From positions 620,001 to 684,000 of the forward strand of contig NZ_JACXYU010000001.1 in the NCBI RefSeq assembly GCF_014779715.1: DNA of 64,000 nt. Direction: 5' to 3'. This DNA comes from Streptomyces chumphonensis (GTDB lineage: Bacteria; Actinomycetota; Actinomycetes; Streptomycetales; Streptomycetaceae). Both the position numbers and the translations under genes were made by a program. The notes beneath the pieces are model-generated. The model did not search any database and was not told the DNA's origin. It saw only the letters and a program-made list of their open reading frames with translations. Of the stretch, positions 43,019-51,982 are shown in pieces (position 1 is the first letter of the stretch; each line of letters opens with the position of its first letter).

Positions 43019-44422
43019 ATGAGAGCGATGGCTCTCGACGTGGTGGCGGGCGCGGCCGTGGACGACCTGCGTACGACGCTCTCCGGTGACGTGCTCGTGC
43101 CCGACGACCCCCCGTACGACGAGGCCAGAGCGCTGTTCAACGGCATGATCGACCGCCGTCCGGCGCTCATCGCCCGGTGCGCGACACCGGCCGACGTCGC
43201 CGAGGCCCTCCGCTTCGGCCGGCGACTCGGCCTGCGGATCGCGGTACGCGGCGGCGGGCACGGCGTGGCGGGCAAGGCGCTGGTGGACGGCGGACTCGTG
43301 ATCGACCTGCGGCCCATGCACGACGTCACCGTCGACCCCGGGGCCCGCACCGCCCGCGTCGGCGGCGGGGCGACGATGGGGCACCTGGACCGGGCGGCCG
43401 AGCCCTACGACCTCGCGACGACGGGCGGCCGGGTCTCCACGACGGGCGTGGGCGGCTTCCTGCTGGGCGGCGGCACCGGCTGGCTGGACCGGAAGTTCGG
43501 GCTGGCCAGCGACAACCTGCTGTCGGTGGACCTGGTGACGGCCGACGGGGAGCGGCTGACGGCCAGCGAGGACGAGCACCCCGAGCTGTTCTGGGCGCTG
43601 CACGGCGGAGGCGGCAACTTCGGGGTGGCGACCTCCTTCACCCTGCGGCTGCACCCGCTGCCGGTGGTGACGGTGATGCTGCTGCTGTGGGGCCCGGAGC
43701 GGGGCCCGGAGGTGGTCCGCACCTACCGCGACCTGATGGAGACCGCGCCCGACGACGTCTGCGGCGGGGTCATCTACCTCACCGCGCCCCCGGAGCCGTT
43801 CGTCCCCGACGGGCTCGTGGACCGGCTCGCGTGCGCCGTCCTGGTCGTCTACACCGGCCGCGAGGCGGCGGCCCGGGAGGCGGCGGCTCCGCTGCTCGGG
43901 CTGCGCCCGGAGGGGCGGATGGTCGCGGAGATGTCCGACGCGGACCTGGAGTCCATGCTCGACGACCCGCCCGGCTACCGGAACTACTGGTCGGCCGAGC
44001 ACCTGGACGCGCTCCCGGACGAGGCCGTGGACCGCTACTGCGCGCGGGCCGACGACATGCTCGTCCCCTCGCCGACCCAGCACGCGCTGTTCCCGCAGGG
44101 CGGGGCGGCCGGCCGCAGCACCGCCGACCACCCCCTGCCGTGGCGGCACGCCCGGTGGGCCGTGCACCCCTTCTGCCTGTGGGAGGACCCGGCCGACGAC
44201 GAGCGGTCCCGGCGGTGGGCCCGCGCGGTGCGTGAGGACGTGCGGCCGTGGGCGAGCGGGGCGGTGTACCTCAACTTCATCGGCGAGGAGGGGAAGGACC
44301 GCGTCGTCGCCGGGCTGGGGGAGGACAACCACCGCAGGCTGGCCGAGGTCAAGGCGCGCTACGACCCGGAGAACGTCTTCCGGCTCAACCACAACATCGA
44401 GCCGGCGACGTTCGGCAGCTGA
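43019..44422 (+). CDS. FAD-linked oxidase (berberine-bridge-enzyme type)
   Basis: A 467-residue flavoprotein oxidase of the VAO/BBE class. The FAD domain carries RGGGHGVAGKAL, whose His is the usual attachment point of 8-alpha-histidyl FAD (near residue 80), and GGRVSTTGVGGFLLGGGTGW, where the position of the second, cysteinyl link holds a non-Cys residue, so a single covalent bond is expected. The C-terminal BBE motif is YDPENVFRLNHNI. ATG 43019 is chosen with GGGAGGAC eight bases before; an ATG three codons later also has a possible site. Members oxidise sugars, alcohols or natural-product intermediates; no biosynthetic cluster surrounds it, so the substrate is unknown. Confidence 0.85.
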   Translation: MRAMALDVVAGAAVDDLRTTLSGDVLVPDDPPYDEARALFNGMIDRRPALIARCATPADVAEALRFGRRLGLRIAVRGGGHGVAGKALVDGGLVIDLRPMHDVTVDPGARTARVGGGATMGHLDRAAEPYDLATTGGRVSTTGVGGFLLGGGTGWLDRKFGLASDNLLSVDLVTADGERLTASEDEHPELFWALHGGGGNFGVATSFTLRLHPLPVVTVMLLLWGPERGPEVVRTYRDLMETAPDDVCGGVIYLTAPPEPFVPDGLVDRLACAVLVVYTGREAAAREAAAPLLGLRPEGRMVAEMSDADLESMLDDPPGYRNYWSAEHLDALPDEAVDRYCARADDMLVPSPTQHALFPQGGAAGRSTADHPLPWRHARWAVHPFCLWEDPADDERSRRWARAVREDVRPWASGAVYLNFIGEEGKDRVVAGLGEDNHRRLAEVKARYDPENVFRLNHNIEPATFGS

Positions 44423-44478
44423 CGCGGGGGTCCCGGGGGCTCCGCGGTCGCACGGGAGACATCGCGTCAAAGTGACGG

Positions 44479-44484
44479 TAATGT
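44479..44484 (+). promoter_or_regulatory. -10 element of leaderless nadE
   Basis: TAATGT seven bases before GTG 44492. There is no Shine-Dalgarno sequence, which favours a transcript beginning at the start codon. Confidence 0.45.
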
Positions 44485-44491
44485 GGGGGTC

Positions 44492-46258
44492 GTGCCTCAG
44501 ATTCGACTCGCCCTGAACCAGATCGACTCCACCGTCGGGGACATCACCCGCAACGCCGAGGCGGTCGTGCAGTGGACGCGCCACGCCGCGGACCAGGGGG
44601 CGCACCTCGTCGCGTTCCCCGAGATGATGCTGACCGGCTACCCCGTCGAGGACCTGGCGCTGCGCGCGTCGTTCGTCGACGCCAGCCGCGCGGCGGTCTC
44701 CGCGCTGGCCGCACGGCTGGCCGAGGAGGGGATGGGCGAGGTGCCCGTCGTCGTCGGCTACCTGGACCGCGCCGAGCACCACAGCGCCCGCTACGGGCAG
44801 CCGGCCGGTGCGCCGCGGAACGCGGCGGCGGTGCTGCACCGGGGCGGGGTGGCGCTGACGTTCGCCAAGCACCACCTGCCGAACTACGGCGTGTTCGACG
44901 AGTTCCGGTACTTCGTGCCCGGCGACACCCTGCCGGTCGTGCGCGTCCACGGCGTGGACGTCGCGCTGGCCATCTGCGAGGACCTGTGGCAGGACGGCGG
45001 CCGGGTCCCGGCGGCGCGCAGCGCGGGTGCCGGGCTGCTGCTGTCCGTCAACGCCTCGCCCTACGAGCGGGACAAGGACGACACCCGCCTCGACCTCGTG
45101 CGCAAGCGCGCGCAGGAGGCGGGGTGCACGACGGCGTACCTGGCGATGATCGGCGGGCAGGACGAGCTGGTCTTCGACGGTGACTCGGTGGTCGTCGGCG
45201 CGGACGGGGAGGTGCTGGCGCGGGCGCCGCAGTTCGCCGAGGGCTGCGTCCTGCTGGACCTGGACCTCCCGGCGGCGGCTCCGGAGCCCCCCTCGGGCAC
45301 GGTGGACGACGGGCTGCGCGTCGAGCACCGGACGCTGTCGGCCGACCCGCTGCCCGGCTACGCTCCGACGGTGCGCGGCGAGGTCGCCGAGCGGCTCGGG
45401 GACGAGGAGGAGATCTACACGGCCCTGGTGGTGGGGCTGCGGGCGTACGTCGCGAAGAACGGTTTCCGCTCGGTGCTCATCGGCCTCTCCGGCGGCATCG
45501 ACTCCGCGCTGACGGCGGCCATCGCCTGCGACGCCGTCGGCGCCGAGCACGTGTACGGCGTCTCGATGCCCTCCCGGTACTCCTCGCAGCACTCGCGGGA
45601 CGACGCGGCGGAGCTGGCACGGCTGACGGGCCTGAACTTCCGCACGGTGTCCATCGAGCCGATGTTCGACGCCTACATGGCGTCGGCCGAGCTGACCGGG
45701 CTGGCCGAGGAGAACCTCCAGGCCAGGCTGCGCGGCACGCTGCTGATGGGGCTGTCCAACCAGGAGGGGCACATCGTCCTCGCGCCGGGCAACAAGTCGG
45801 AGCTGGCCTGCGGCTACTCGACGCTGTACGGGGACTCCGTCGGGGCGTACGGGCCGATCAAGGACGTCTACAAGTCGACCGTCTTCCGGCTGGCGCGCTG
45901 GCGGAACCGCTCGGCGGCCGAGCGCGGCGAGACCCCGCCGATCCCGGAGAGCTCGATCACCAAGCCGCCCAGCGCCGAGCTGCGGCCCGGCCAGGTGGAC
46001 GCCGACTCGCTGCCGGAATACGAGGTGCTCGACGCCGTTCTGGAGCTGTACGTGGACCGGGACCTGGGAGCCGAGGAGATCGTCGCCCGGGGCTTCGACG
46101 CGGAGCTGGTCACCCGGGTGCTGCGGATGACGGACACGGCGGAGTACAAGCGCCGCCAGTACCCGCCGGGCACGAAGATCTCACCGAAGGGCTTCGGCAA
46201 GGACCGCCGGCTGCCGATCACCAACCGCTGGCGCGAGTCCGCCGGGCCGCGCGGCTGA
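44492..46258 (+). CDS. nadE: glutamine-dependent NAD+ synthetase
   Basis: A 588-residue two-domain enzyme making NAD+ from nicotinate adenine dinucleotide, ATP and glutamine in the last step of NAD synthesis. The N-terminal nitrilase-type glutaminase has the catalytic triad Glu (FPEMMLTGYP, about residue 47), Lys (AKHHLPNYG, about 127) and Cys (AICEDLW, about 163). The C-terminal synthetase has the ATP-binding LSGGIDSALT (about 333) and LAPGNKSELACGYST. I use GTG 44492 (VPQIRLALNQIDSTVGD), which matches the family N-terminus and sits right after a -10 element; an in-frame GTG at 44483 is the alternative. It converges with an MFS gene 14 bases away. Confidence 0.95.
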   Translation: MPQIRLALNQIDSTVGDITRNAEAVVQWTRHAADQGAHLVAFPEMMLTGYPVEDLALRASFVDASRAAVSALAARLAEEGMGEVPVVVGYLDRAEHHSARYGQPAGAPRNAAAVLHRGGVALTFAKHHLPNYGVFDEFRYFVPGDTLPVVRVHGVDVALAICEDLWQDGGRVPAARSAGAGLLLSVNASPYERDKDDTRLDLVRKRAQEAGCTTAYLAMIGGQDELVFDGDSVVVGADGEVLARAPQFAEGCVLLDLDLPAAAPEPPSGTVDDGLRVEHRTLSADPLPGYAPTVRGEVAERLGDEEEIYTALVVGLRAYVAKNGFRSVLIGLSGGIDSALTAAIACDAVGAEHVYGVSMPSRYSSQHSRDDAAELARLTGLNFRTVSIEPMFDAYMASAELTGLAEENLQARLRGTLLMGLSNQEGHIVLAPGNKSELACGYSTLYGDSVGAYGPIKDVYKSTVFRLARWRNRSAAERGETPPIPESSITKPPSAELRPGQVDADSLPEYEVLDAVLELYVDRDLGAEEIVARGFDAELVTRVLRMTDTAEYKRRQYPPGTKISPKGFGKDRRLPITNRWRESAGPRG

Positions 46259-46272
46259 CGCGCCGCCCCGGC

Positions 46273-47487
46273 TCAGACGCGCAGGCGGTCCCGGGTGCGC
46301 CGGACACCCCGGGAGACGACGCGGGAGGCGGGCCGGGGTGGGGCACCATCGCGGTCCAGCCGTCCGGCGGCGACGGCGACCCCCAGGCCCAGCACGGCCA
46401 GCCCGGCGCCCACCAGGGACGGCGAGGTCCAGCCCCAGCCGGCCGAGACGGCCAGGCCGCCGAGCCAGGCGCCGCCCGCGTTGGCCAGGTTGAACGCCGA
46501 GTGGTTGGAGGCGGAGGCCAGCGTGGGCGCCGCCCGCGCCTTGTTCATCACCAGCAACTGGAGCGGTGTGGTGGTCAGGAAGCCCACGGCGCCGATGAGC
46601 ACCACGGTGACCAGGGCCGCCCACCGGACGTGGGCCGTGAAGTGGAAGGCGAGCAGGACGAGGGCCAGCGCGGCCAGGGAGCCGTAGAGCGTGGGCCGCA
46701 GGGCCCGGTCGGTGAGCGGCCCGGCGACGAGGGCGCCGAGCGTCATGCCGATCCCGAAGAGGGCGAGGACGAGCGTCACCGAGGACTGGGCCAGGCCGGT
46801 CACCTCGGTGACCGTCGAGGCGAGGTAGCTGTAGACGGCGAAGACGCCCGCGAAGCCGAAGACGGCGGTGAGCAGCCCGAGCACCACCTGGCGGTCGGCG
46901 AGCGCGCGCAGTTCGCCGCCCAGTCCTGCGCCGGGCTCCCGGGGCAGCCGGGGCACGAGCGCCGCCAGGGCGGCCATGGCCACGACGCCGACGGCGGTGA
47001 CGACGAGGAAGGTCGCCCGCCAGCCGAAGTGCTGGCCGAGGGCGGTCCCGGCGGGGACGCCGACGACGTTGGCCACGGTCAGGCCGAGGAACATCGCGGC
47101 GACGGCGCGGGCCCGCCGGTCCGGGGCGACGAGCCGGGCGGCGACCACGGCGCCGACGCCGAAGAAGGCGCCGTGCGGCAGCCCGGCGAGCAGTCGTCCG
47201 GCCAGGAGGGTGCCGAAGCCGGGGGCGAGCACGGAGGCCAGGTTCCCCACGGTGAACAGGGCCATGAGGGCGACGAGCATGCGGCGGCGCGGCACCCGGG
47301 CGCCGACCGCCGTCAGGAGCGGGGCGCCGACGACGACGCCGACGGCGTACGCCGAGACGAGGTGCCCGGCGGTGGGGACGGAGGTCCCCAGGTCCTCGGC
47401 GACGTCGGGGAGCAGGCCCATCATCACGAACTCGGTCATGCCGATGCCGAAGGCGCCGATCGCCAGGGCGAGCACAGCGAGGGGCAT
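46273..47487 (-). CDS. MFS efflux transporter (DHA1 / AraJ-like)
   Basis: A 404-residue transporter with 12 predicted helices. The DHA1 hallmarks are GMTEFVMMGLLPDVAEDLG in helix 1 and GARVPRRRMLVALM in the helix 2-3 loop (the R-x-G-RR-like motif A), with RLLAGLPHGAFFGVG in helix 4. This group includes arabinose and chloramphenicol-type exporters; the substrate is unknown. ATG 47487 has AAAGG ahead; the longer frame upstream has no ribosome site. A 17-base palindrome (47532-47548) lies about 45 bases before the start, so it is probably repressed by a TetR- or MarR-type protein encoded elsewhere. Confidence 0.88.
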   Translation of the reverse strand: MPLAVLALAIGAFGIGMTEFVMMGLLPDVAEDLGTSVPTAGHLVSAYAVGVVVGAPLLTAVGARVPRRRMLVALMALFTVGNLASVLAPGFGTLLAGRLLAGLPHGAFFGVGAVVAARLVAPDRRARAVAAMFLGLTVANVVGVPAGTALGQHFGWRATFLVVTAVGVVAMAALAALVPRLPREPGAGLGGELRALADRQVVLGLLTAVFGFAGVFAVYSYLASTVTEVTGLAQSSVTLVLALFGIGMTLGALVAGPLTDRALRPTLYGSLAALALVLLAFHFTAHVRWAALVTVVLIGAVGFLTTTPLQLLVMNKARAAPTLASASNHSAFNLANAGGAWLGGLAVSAGWGWTSPSLVGAGLAVLGLGVAVAAGRLDRDGAPPRPASRVVSRGVRRTRDRLRV

Positions 47488-47531
47488 GCGGGGGCCTTTC
47501 GGGTTCGGTCGGGGCGTCGGGAGGCAGGTTA

Positions 47532-47548
47532 TGTTCCTAGCCGGAACA
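47532..47548. promoter_or_regulatory. 17-bp palindrome before the MFS gene
   Basis: TGTTCC and GGAACA arms of 6 bp around TAGCC, in an AT-richer patch 45 bases upstream of the MFS start. A repressor operator is the natural reading. Confidence 0.5.
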
Positions 47549-47594
47549 AAGCCTCGCACGGCCGTGCCGCCACCACGAAACCGCCGGGGCTCCC

Positions 47595-48632
47595 TCAGTC
47601 GGACAGGGTGAGCGACGCGGCCACCGGCAGGTGGTCGCTCCCGGTCGCGGGCAGCGTCCAGGACGAGACGGGCTCCAGTCCGCGCACCATGATCTGGTCG
47701 ATCCGCGCCATCGGGAACGACGCGGGCCAGGAGAAGCCGAAGCCGTCCCCGGCGGCACCCTGGGTGGAGCGCATCTGCGCGGTGACCGACGCCAGGGCCC
47801 GGTCGTTCATCGTGCCGTTGAGGTCGCCGAGCAGGACGACGTCCGCCAGCGGCTCGTCGGCGATGGCCCGGCCCAGCTGGTCGGCCGCGTCGTCACGCTG
47901 CCCCGCCGTGAAACCGGCGTCGAGCTTCACCCGGACCGACGGCAGGTGCGCCGCGAAGACCGCGACCGGCCCCTGCGGGGTGACCACCGTCGTCCGCAGG
48001 GCCCGCGTCCAGCCGATCTTGATGTCGACGGGAGCCGTGTCCCGCAGCGGGAACCTGCTCCACACCCCGATGGTGCCCAGCACCGCACGGTGCGGGTACT
48101 CCTCGGCCAGGGCCTGCTCGTACACCTCGGTCGAGCGCGTGGGCAGTTCCTCCAGCGCGACGACGTCCGCCCCCGACTCCGCCAGCGCCTCCGCCGTGCC
48201 GCGCGGGTCCGCGTTGCCCGCGTCGACGTTGTGGGTGAGGACCGTGAGGTCACCGCCCTCGGCCGCCTTGGTCGTCAGCAGCCCGCCGAACAGTCCCGCC
48301 CACACCACGACGGGCACGAGCAACGCGGCCAGCGCCGTCATCGAGCGCCGCAGCAGGGCGCCCACCAGCAGCACCGGGACGCCGAGGCCGAACCACGGCA
48401 GGAACGTCTCCACGAGGCTGCCCAGGTTGCCGACCGCGTTCGGCACCCGGGCGTGCAGGGCCATGGTGGCGCCGAGCAGCACGGCGAGGACGGCGAGGAC
48501 GATGCCGCGACGCCAGATCCCGGGAGCACGCCAGCCCCGGCCGGTGCGGCCGTCCGCGGCGCCGGGGCGTTCGGCGGTCGACTCCTCGTCGCCCGCGGCC
48601 GCGTCCGTGTGCACCGTGTACGCCCGTGCCAT
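47595..48632 (-). CDS. membrane-anchored endonuclease/exonuclease/phosphatase-family protein
   Basis: A 345-residue protein with an N-terminal polar region, three transmembrane helices (about residues 42-125), then an outward-facing EEP-superfamily domain. The catalytic set is complete: LTHNVDAGN (Asn), VALEELPT (Glu, metal), [15 protein letters not shown] (Asp, Asn) and TGSDHLPV (Asp, His). Family members are DNases, phosphodiesterases or sphingomyelinase-like enzymes; the membrane-anchored streptomycete group is uncharacterised as far as I know. ATG 48632 has GAGGAA ahead. It is divergent from panB. Confidence 0.85.
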   Translation of the reverse strand: MARAYTVHTDAAAGDEESTAERPGAADGRTGRGWRAPGIWRRGIVLAVLAVLLGATMALHARVPNAVGNLGSLVETFLPWFGLGVPVLLVGALLRRSMTALAALLVPVVVWAGLFGGLLTTKAAEGGDLTVLTHNVDAGNADPRGTAEALAESGADVVALEELPTRSTEVYEQALAEEYPHRAVLGTIGVWSRFPLRDTAPVDIKIGWTRALRTTVVTPQGPVAVFAAHLPSVRVKLDAGFTAGQRDDAADQLGRAIADEPLADVVLLGDLNGTMNDRALASVTAQMRSTQGAAGDGFGFSWPASFPMARIDQIMVRGLEPVSSWTLPATGSDHLPVAASLTLSD

Positions 48633-49046
48633 GCGTGTTCCTCACTGCCGGTGGTCCAGTCCCGCTCGAGCCCCCCCTGGTCATCGAAGCACGAACCCGT
48701 GGCGGGCACGGCCTTCCGAGGGGAACTCCCGTACGGTCGAGCGCGGCCGACCGTACTGCGGGAAGGACGATCCCGTACATCCCCTCAGTTCCGCTTCCTG
48801 CCAGGTGAGGCGACTCACGGCGGGCCGCCGGTGGTCCGGAGGCGGACCGCGGCGCTTCCGTTCGACGGCTCCCGGGCACGAGGCGACAGCCTGGCGGCGC
48901 ACCCGGCCGCGCCGCCGGGCCACCTGCGGCCCGGTGTGACGCGGGCCCCGCTCCCCTTCCCCCGAAGCCGCCCGGGGTGCCACCATGGACAGCGATCCGG
49001 AGACGCCGTCAGGGCGCTTCGAGACGACACCCCAGGAGCCCATGCC
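48633..49046. promoter_or_regulatory. divergent region with a 9-bp-armed inverted repeat
   Basis: A 414-base gap between the EEP gene and panB. GTACGGTCG (48731-48739) and CGACCGTAC (48748-48756) are perfect arms eight bases apart; the arms extend by TCCC and GGGA if a three-base bulge is allowed. A further CCCGTAC follows at about 48772. The element could be an operator or an RNA hairpin. No gene is supported. Confidence 0.45.
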
Positions 49047-49910
49047 ATGACGCATGCCCACACGGCTGCCGACAGCAGCCAGGCCGTGAAGAGTCTGTAC
49101 GGTACGGCCCAGAACCGGCGCATCACCGTCCGCGACCTCGCCGCAGCCAAGGAGCGCGGCGAGAAGTGGGCGATGCTCACCGCCTACGACGCGGTGACCG
49201 CCTCCGTCTTTGACGAGTCGGGCATCCCCGTCCTCCTCGTGGGGGACTCGGCGGGGAACTGCCACCTCGGCTACGACACCACGGTCCCGGTCACGCTGGA
49301 CCAGATGGCGATGCTCTCCGCCGCCGTCGTGCGCGGCACGCGCCGCGCCCTGGTCGTCGGCGACCTGCCGTTCGGCTCGTACCAGGAGGGCCCCACCCAG
49401 GCGCTGCGCAGCGCGACCCGGCTCGTCAAGGACGCCGGCGTCGGCGCGGTGAAGCTGGAGGGCGGCGAGCGCTCGCTGGCCCAGACGGAGCTGCTGGTCT
49501 CCGCCGGCATCCCCGTCATGTCGCACCTCGGGCTGACCCCGCAGTCCGTGAACACCATGGGCTACCGGGTCCAGGGCCGGGGCGACGAGGACGCGCACCG
49601 GTTGCTGCGCGACGCCAAGGCCGCGCAGGACGCCGGCGCCTTCGCCGTCGTCCTGGAGATGGTCCCGGCCGAGCTGGCCGCCGAGGTGACCCGCTCCCTG
49701 CACGTCCCCACCATCGGCATCGGCGCCGGCGGCGCCTGCGACGCCCAGGTGCTGGTGTGGACCGACATGGCGGGCCTCACCGGCGGCCGGGTGCCGCGCT
49801 TCGTCAAGCAGTACGCGCAGCTGCGCGCGGCCCTCGGCGACGCCGCGAAGGCGTTCGCCGACGATGTCGCGGAGGGCGCCTTCCCGCAGGAGGAGCACAC
49901 CTTCCACTGA
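49047..49910 (+). CDS. panB: 3-methyl-2-oxobutanoate hydroxymethyltransferase
   Basis: A 287-residue enzyme that transfers a hydroxymethyl group from methylene-tetrahydrofolate to 2-ketoisovalerate, giving ketopantoate, the first committed step to pantothenate and CoA. Family motifs are intact: [41 protein letters not shown] (metal Asp), [29 protein letters not shown] and TIGIGAG. A polar N-terminus of about 25 residues precedes the TIM barrel. ATG 49047 has AGGAG eight bases ahead; an out-of-frame ATG at 49042 is not used. It is followed by a 12-bp stem hairpin. No other pan gene is nearby. Confidence 0.95.
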   Translation: MTHAHTAADSSQAVKSLYGTAQNRRITVRDLAAAKERGEKWAMLTAYDAVTASVFDESGIPVLLVGDSAGNCHLGYDTTVPVTLDQMAMLSAAVVRGTRRALVVGDLPFGSYQEGPTQALRSATRLVKDAGVGAVKLEGGERSLAQTELLVSAGIPVMSHLGLTPQSVNTMGYRVQGRGDEDAHRLLRDAKAAQDAGAFAVVLEMVPAELAAEVTRSLHVPTIGIGAGGACDAQVLVWTDMAGLTGGRVPRFVKQYAQLRAALGDAAKAFADDVAEGAFPQEEHTFH

Positions 49911-49929
49911 CCTCTCCCGGCACACCGCG

Positions 49930-49972
49930 CGGCCCGTCGGCCCGGCCCATCCCCCAGCCCGCCGACGGGCCG
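49930..49972. terminator. terminator hairpin after panB
   Basis: A 12-bp perfect stem (49930-49941 with 49961-49972) with a 19-base loop, 20 bases after the panB stop. Confidence 0.6.
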
Positions 49973-50007
49973 TGGCGTGCCCGGTCCGGCGGCGCGTCGG
50001 CGGCGGC

Positions 50008-50069
50008 GGCGGATGTCGGCGGGGCGTCGGCGGCGACCGGCGGATGTCGGTAGGACGTCGGCGGCGGCT
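50008..50069. repeat. tandem 31-bp direct repeat before the drug ABC operon
   Basis: Two adjacent units, 50008-50038 and 50039-50069, identical at 26 of 31 positions and both starting GGCGGATGTCGG. The second unit ends 15 bases before the ATPase start codon, so the repeat lies in or over the promoter. Confidence 0.6.
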
Positions 50070-50084
50070 GGCACCGTCGTCGGC

Positions 50085-51095
50085 ATGACGCGCACAACGA
50101 ACGGAAGCGACCTCGCCGTGGACGTCCACGGCCTGGTCAAGCACTTCGGGGAGACCCGGGCCCTGGACGGGGTGGACCTCGCCGTGGCGGAGGGCACGGT
50201 GCACGGCGTGCTCGGCCCGAACGGCGCGGGCAAGACGACGCTCGTGCGCTGCCTGGCCACACTCCTCGTGCCGGACGCCGGCCGCGCGAGCGTCGCCGGG
50301 CTCGACGTCGTCCGGCAGCCCGCGTCGCTGCGCCGGGCGATCGGGCTGACCGGGCAGTACGCCTCCGTGGACGAGAAGATCTCCGGCTGGGAGAACCTCT
50401 ACCTCATCGGCCGGCTCCTGGACCTCTCCCGCGCGGACGCCCGATCCCGCGCCGACGCGCTGCTGGAGCGGTTCTCCCTGACGGAGGCGGCCCACCGCCC
50501 CCCGCGCACCTACTCGGGCGGCATGCGCCGCCGCCTGGACCTGGCGGCGTCCATGATCGGCCGCCCGCGGGTCCTCTTCCTGGACGAGCCGACCACCGGG
50601 CTCGACCCGCGCACCCGCAACGAGGTGTGGGCGGAGGTCCGCCGGCTGACCCGCGAGGGCACGACCGTCCTGCTGACCACCCAGTACATGGAGGAGGCCG
50701 AGCACCTGGCCGGCGCGCTGACCGTCGTGGACCGGGGCAGGGTCATCGCCGAGGGCACGGTGGACGGCCTCAAGGCCCGGGTCGGCGGACGCACCCTGGA
50801 GATCCGTCCCGCCGATCCCGGCGAACTGCACCGGCTGCTGGGCGCCCTCGCCCAGTCGCGGGCCGCCGGTCCGGCCGCGCCCCGCGCCGACGTGGCCGAG
50901 GGCGTGGTGCACGTGCCCGTCGTGAGCGACGCGCACCTGACCGACGTCGTCCGCCTGCTCGCCGAGCGCGGCTTCGCGCTGGCCGGCGTCGGCACCCACC
51001 TGCCCAGCCTGGACGAGGTGTTCCTCGCCCTCACCGGTGAGCGGACCGCCCCCGCCGACACCACCGCACCCGCCACCGAGGAGGCCGCCGCATGA
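50085..51095 (+). CDS. DrrA-type ABC transporter ATPase
   Basis: A 336-residue ATPase of the daunorubicin-resistance (DrrA) group. Walker A GPNGAGKTTLVR (about residue 47), signature TYSGGMRRRLDLAAS, Walker B VLFLDEPTTGLD, and the DrrA-type C-terminal GTHLPSLDEVFLALTGE are all seen. It energises the permease encoded next, whose ATG overlaps its stop (ATGA). No Shine-Dalgarno sequence precedes ATG 50085; CACCGT seven bases upstream may be a -10 for a leaderless transcript. The substrate is probably an amphipathic drug or lipid. The large BTAD/NB-ARC regulator converging from the other side may or may not be connected. Confidence 0.88.
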   Translation: MTRTTNGSDLAVDVHGLVKHFGETRALDGVDLAVAEGTVHGVLGPNGAGKTTLVRCLATLLVPDAGRASVAGLDVVRQPASLRRAIGLTGQYASVDEKISGWENLYLIGRLLDLSRADARSRADALLERFSLTEAAHRPPRTYSGGMRRRLDLAASMIGRPRVLFLDEPTTGLDPRTRNEVWAEVRRLTREGTTVLLTTQYMEEAEHLAGALTVVDRGRVIAEGTVDGLKARVGGRTLEIRPADPGELHRLLGALAQSRAAGPAAPRADVAEGVVHVPVVSDAHLTDVVRLLAERGFALAGVGTHLPSLDEVFLALTGERTAPADTTAPATEEAAA

Positions 51096-51925
51096 CCACC
51101 GCGACCGCGACCCGCTCCCCCGCCCCGGCCCCCGTGCGCGACGTGGGCGCCCCCACGCCGCGCGACCACCTGCGGCACGTCGGCGCCCTGGTGCGCCGAC
51201 AGGCCCTCCAGGCCAAGGGCGACCCGCAGTCGATGATGGACGCCCTGCTCATGCCCATCGTCTTCACGCTGCTGTTCGTGTACGTCTTCGGCGGCGCGAT
51301 CGGTGCCGACGGCGACCGGGACCGCTACACCGACTACCTGATGCCCGGCATGATGGCGATGACGAGCATCGGCATCGCCATGGCCGTCGGCACCGGCCTC
51401 AACGAGGACCTGCGCACCGGCGTGATGGACCGGTTCCGGGCCCTGCCCATCGCCCGCTCCTCGGTGCTGGTGGCGAAGGTCGTCGTCGAGCTGGGGCGCA
51501 TGCTCGTGGCGTTCGCCGTGCTGCTCCTGGTGGGGCTCGCCGTCGGAATGGACGTCGACGGCCGCTGGGCCGAGCTGGGCGCGGCCGTCGCGCTGACCGC
51601 GCTGTTCGGCACCTCGCTGCTGTGGATCTTCATGCTGCTCGGGCTGCTGCTGAAGAGCGCGCAGGCCATCCAGGGCGCCTCGTTCCTGGCACTGATGCCG
51701 TTGCAGTTCGGGTCGTCGATCTTCGTGCCGGTCGAGACGATGCCGGGCTGGCTGGAGGCGTTCGCCTCCGTCAACCCGCTCTCCCACGCCGCCGACGCCG
51801 CCCGGGGACTGATGATCGGTCAGGGGCCGGTGGCACAGCCCGTGCTGTGGACGCTCGTCTGGGCCGTGGGACTCACCGCCGTCACGGCCCCGCTGGCCGT
51901 GCGCACCTTCCGCCGTCGCACCTGA
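51092..51925 (+). CDS. DrrB-type ABC transporter permease
   Basis: A 277-residue ABC-2 family permease with six predicted helices. The polar N-terminus (about 35 residues) and the ALLMPIVFTLLFVYVFGGAIG first helix are typical of DrrB, as are LMPGMMAMTS and FVPVETMPGWLEAFASVNPLSHA near the end. It starts inside the stop of the ATPase gene. Together they form a two-gene exporter. Confidence 0.88.
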   Translation: MTTATATRSPAPAPVRDVGAPTPRDHLRHVGALVRRQALQAKGDPQSMMDALLMPIVFTLLFVYVFGGAIGADGDRDRYTDYLMPGMMAMTSIGIAMAVGTGLNEDLRTGVMDRFRALPIARSSVLVAKVVVELGRMLVAFAVLLLVGLAVGMDVDGRWAELGAAVALTALFGTSLLWIFMLLGLLLKSAQAIQGASFLALMPLQFGSSIFVPVETMPGWLEAFASVNPLSHAADAARGLMIGQGPVAQPVLWTLVWAVGLTAVTAPLAVRTFRRRT

Positions 51926-51947
51926 GCGCCCGCGCCCGGGGGCCGCG

Positions 51948-51981
51948 CCGGCCGGGGCGGGCGCACGCCCGCCCCGGCCGG
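51948..51981. terminator. bidirectional terminator between DrrB-like permease and BTAD regulator
   Basis: A perfect 15-bp stem (51948-51962 with 51967-51981) with a four-base loop, exactly filling the gap between two convergent stop codons. Confidence 0.75.
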
Positions 51982-51982
51982 T

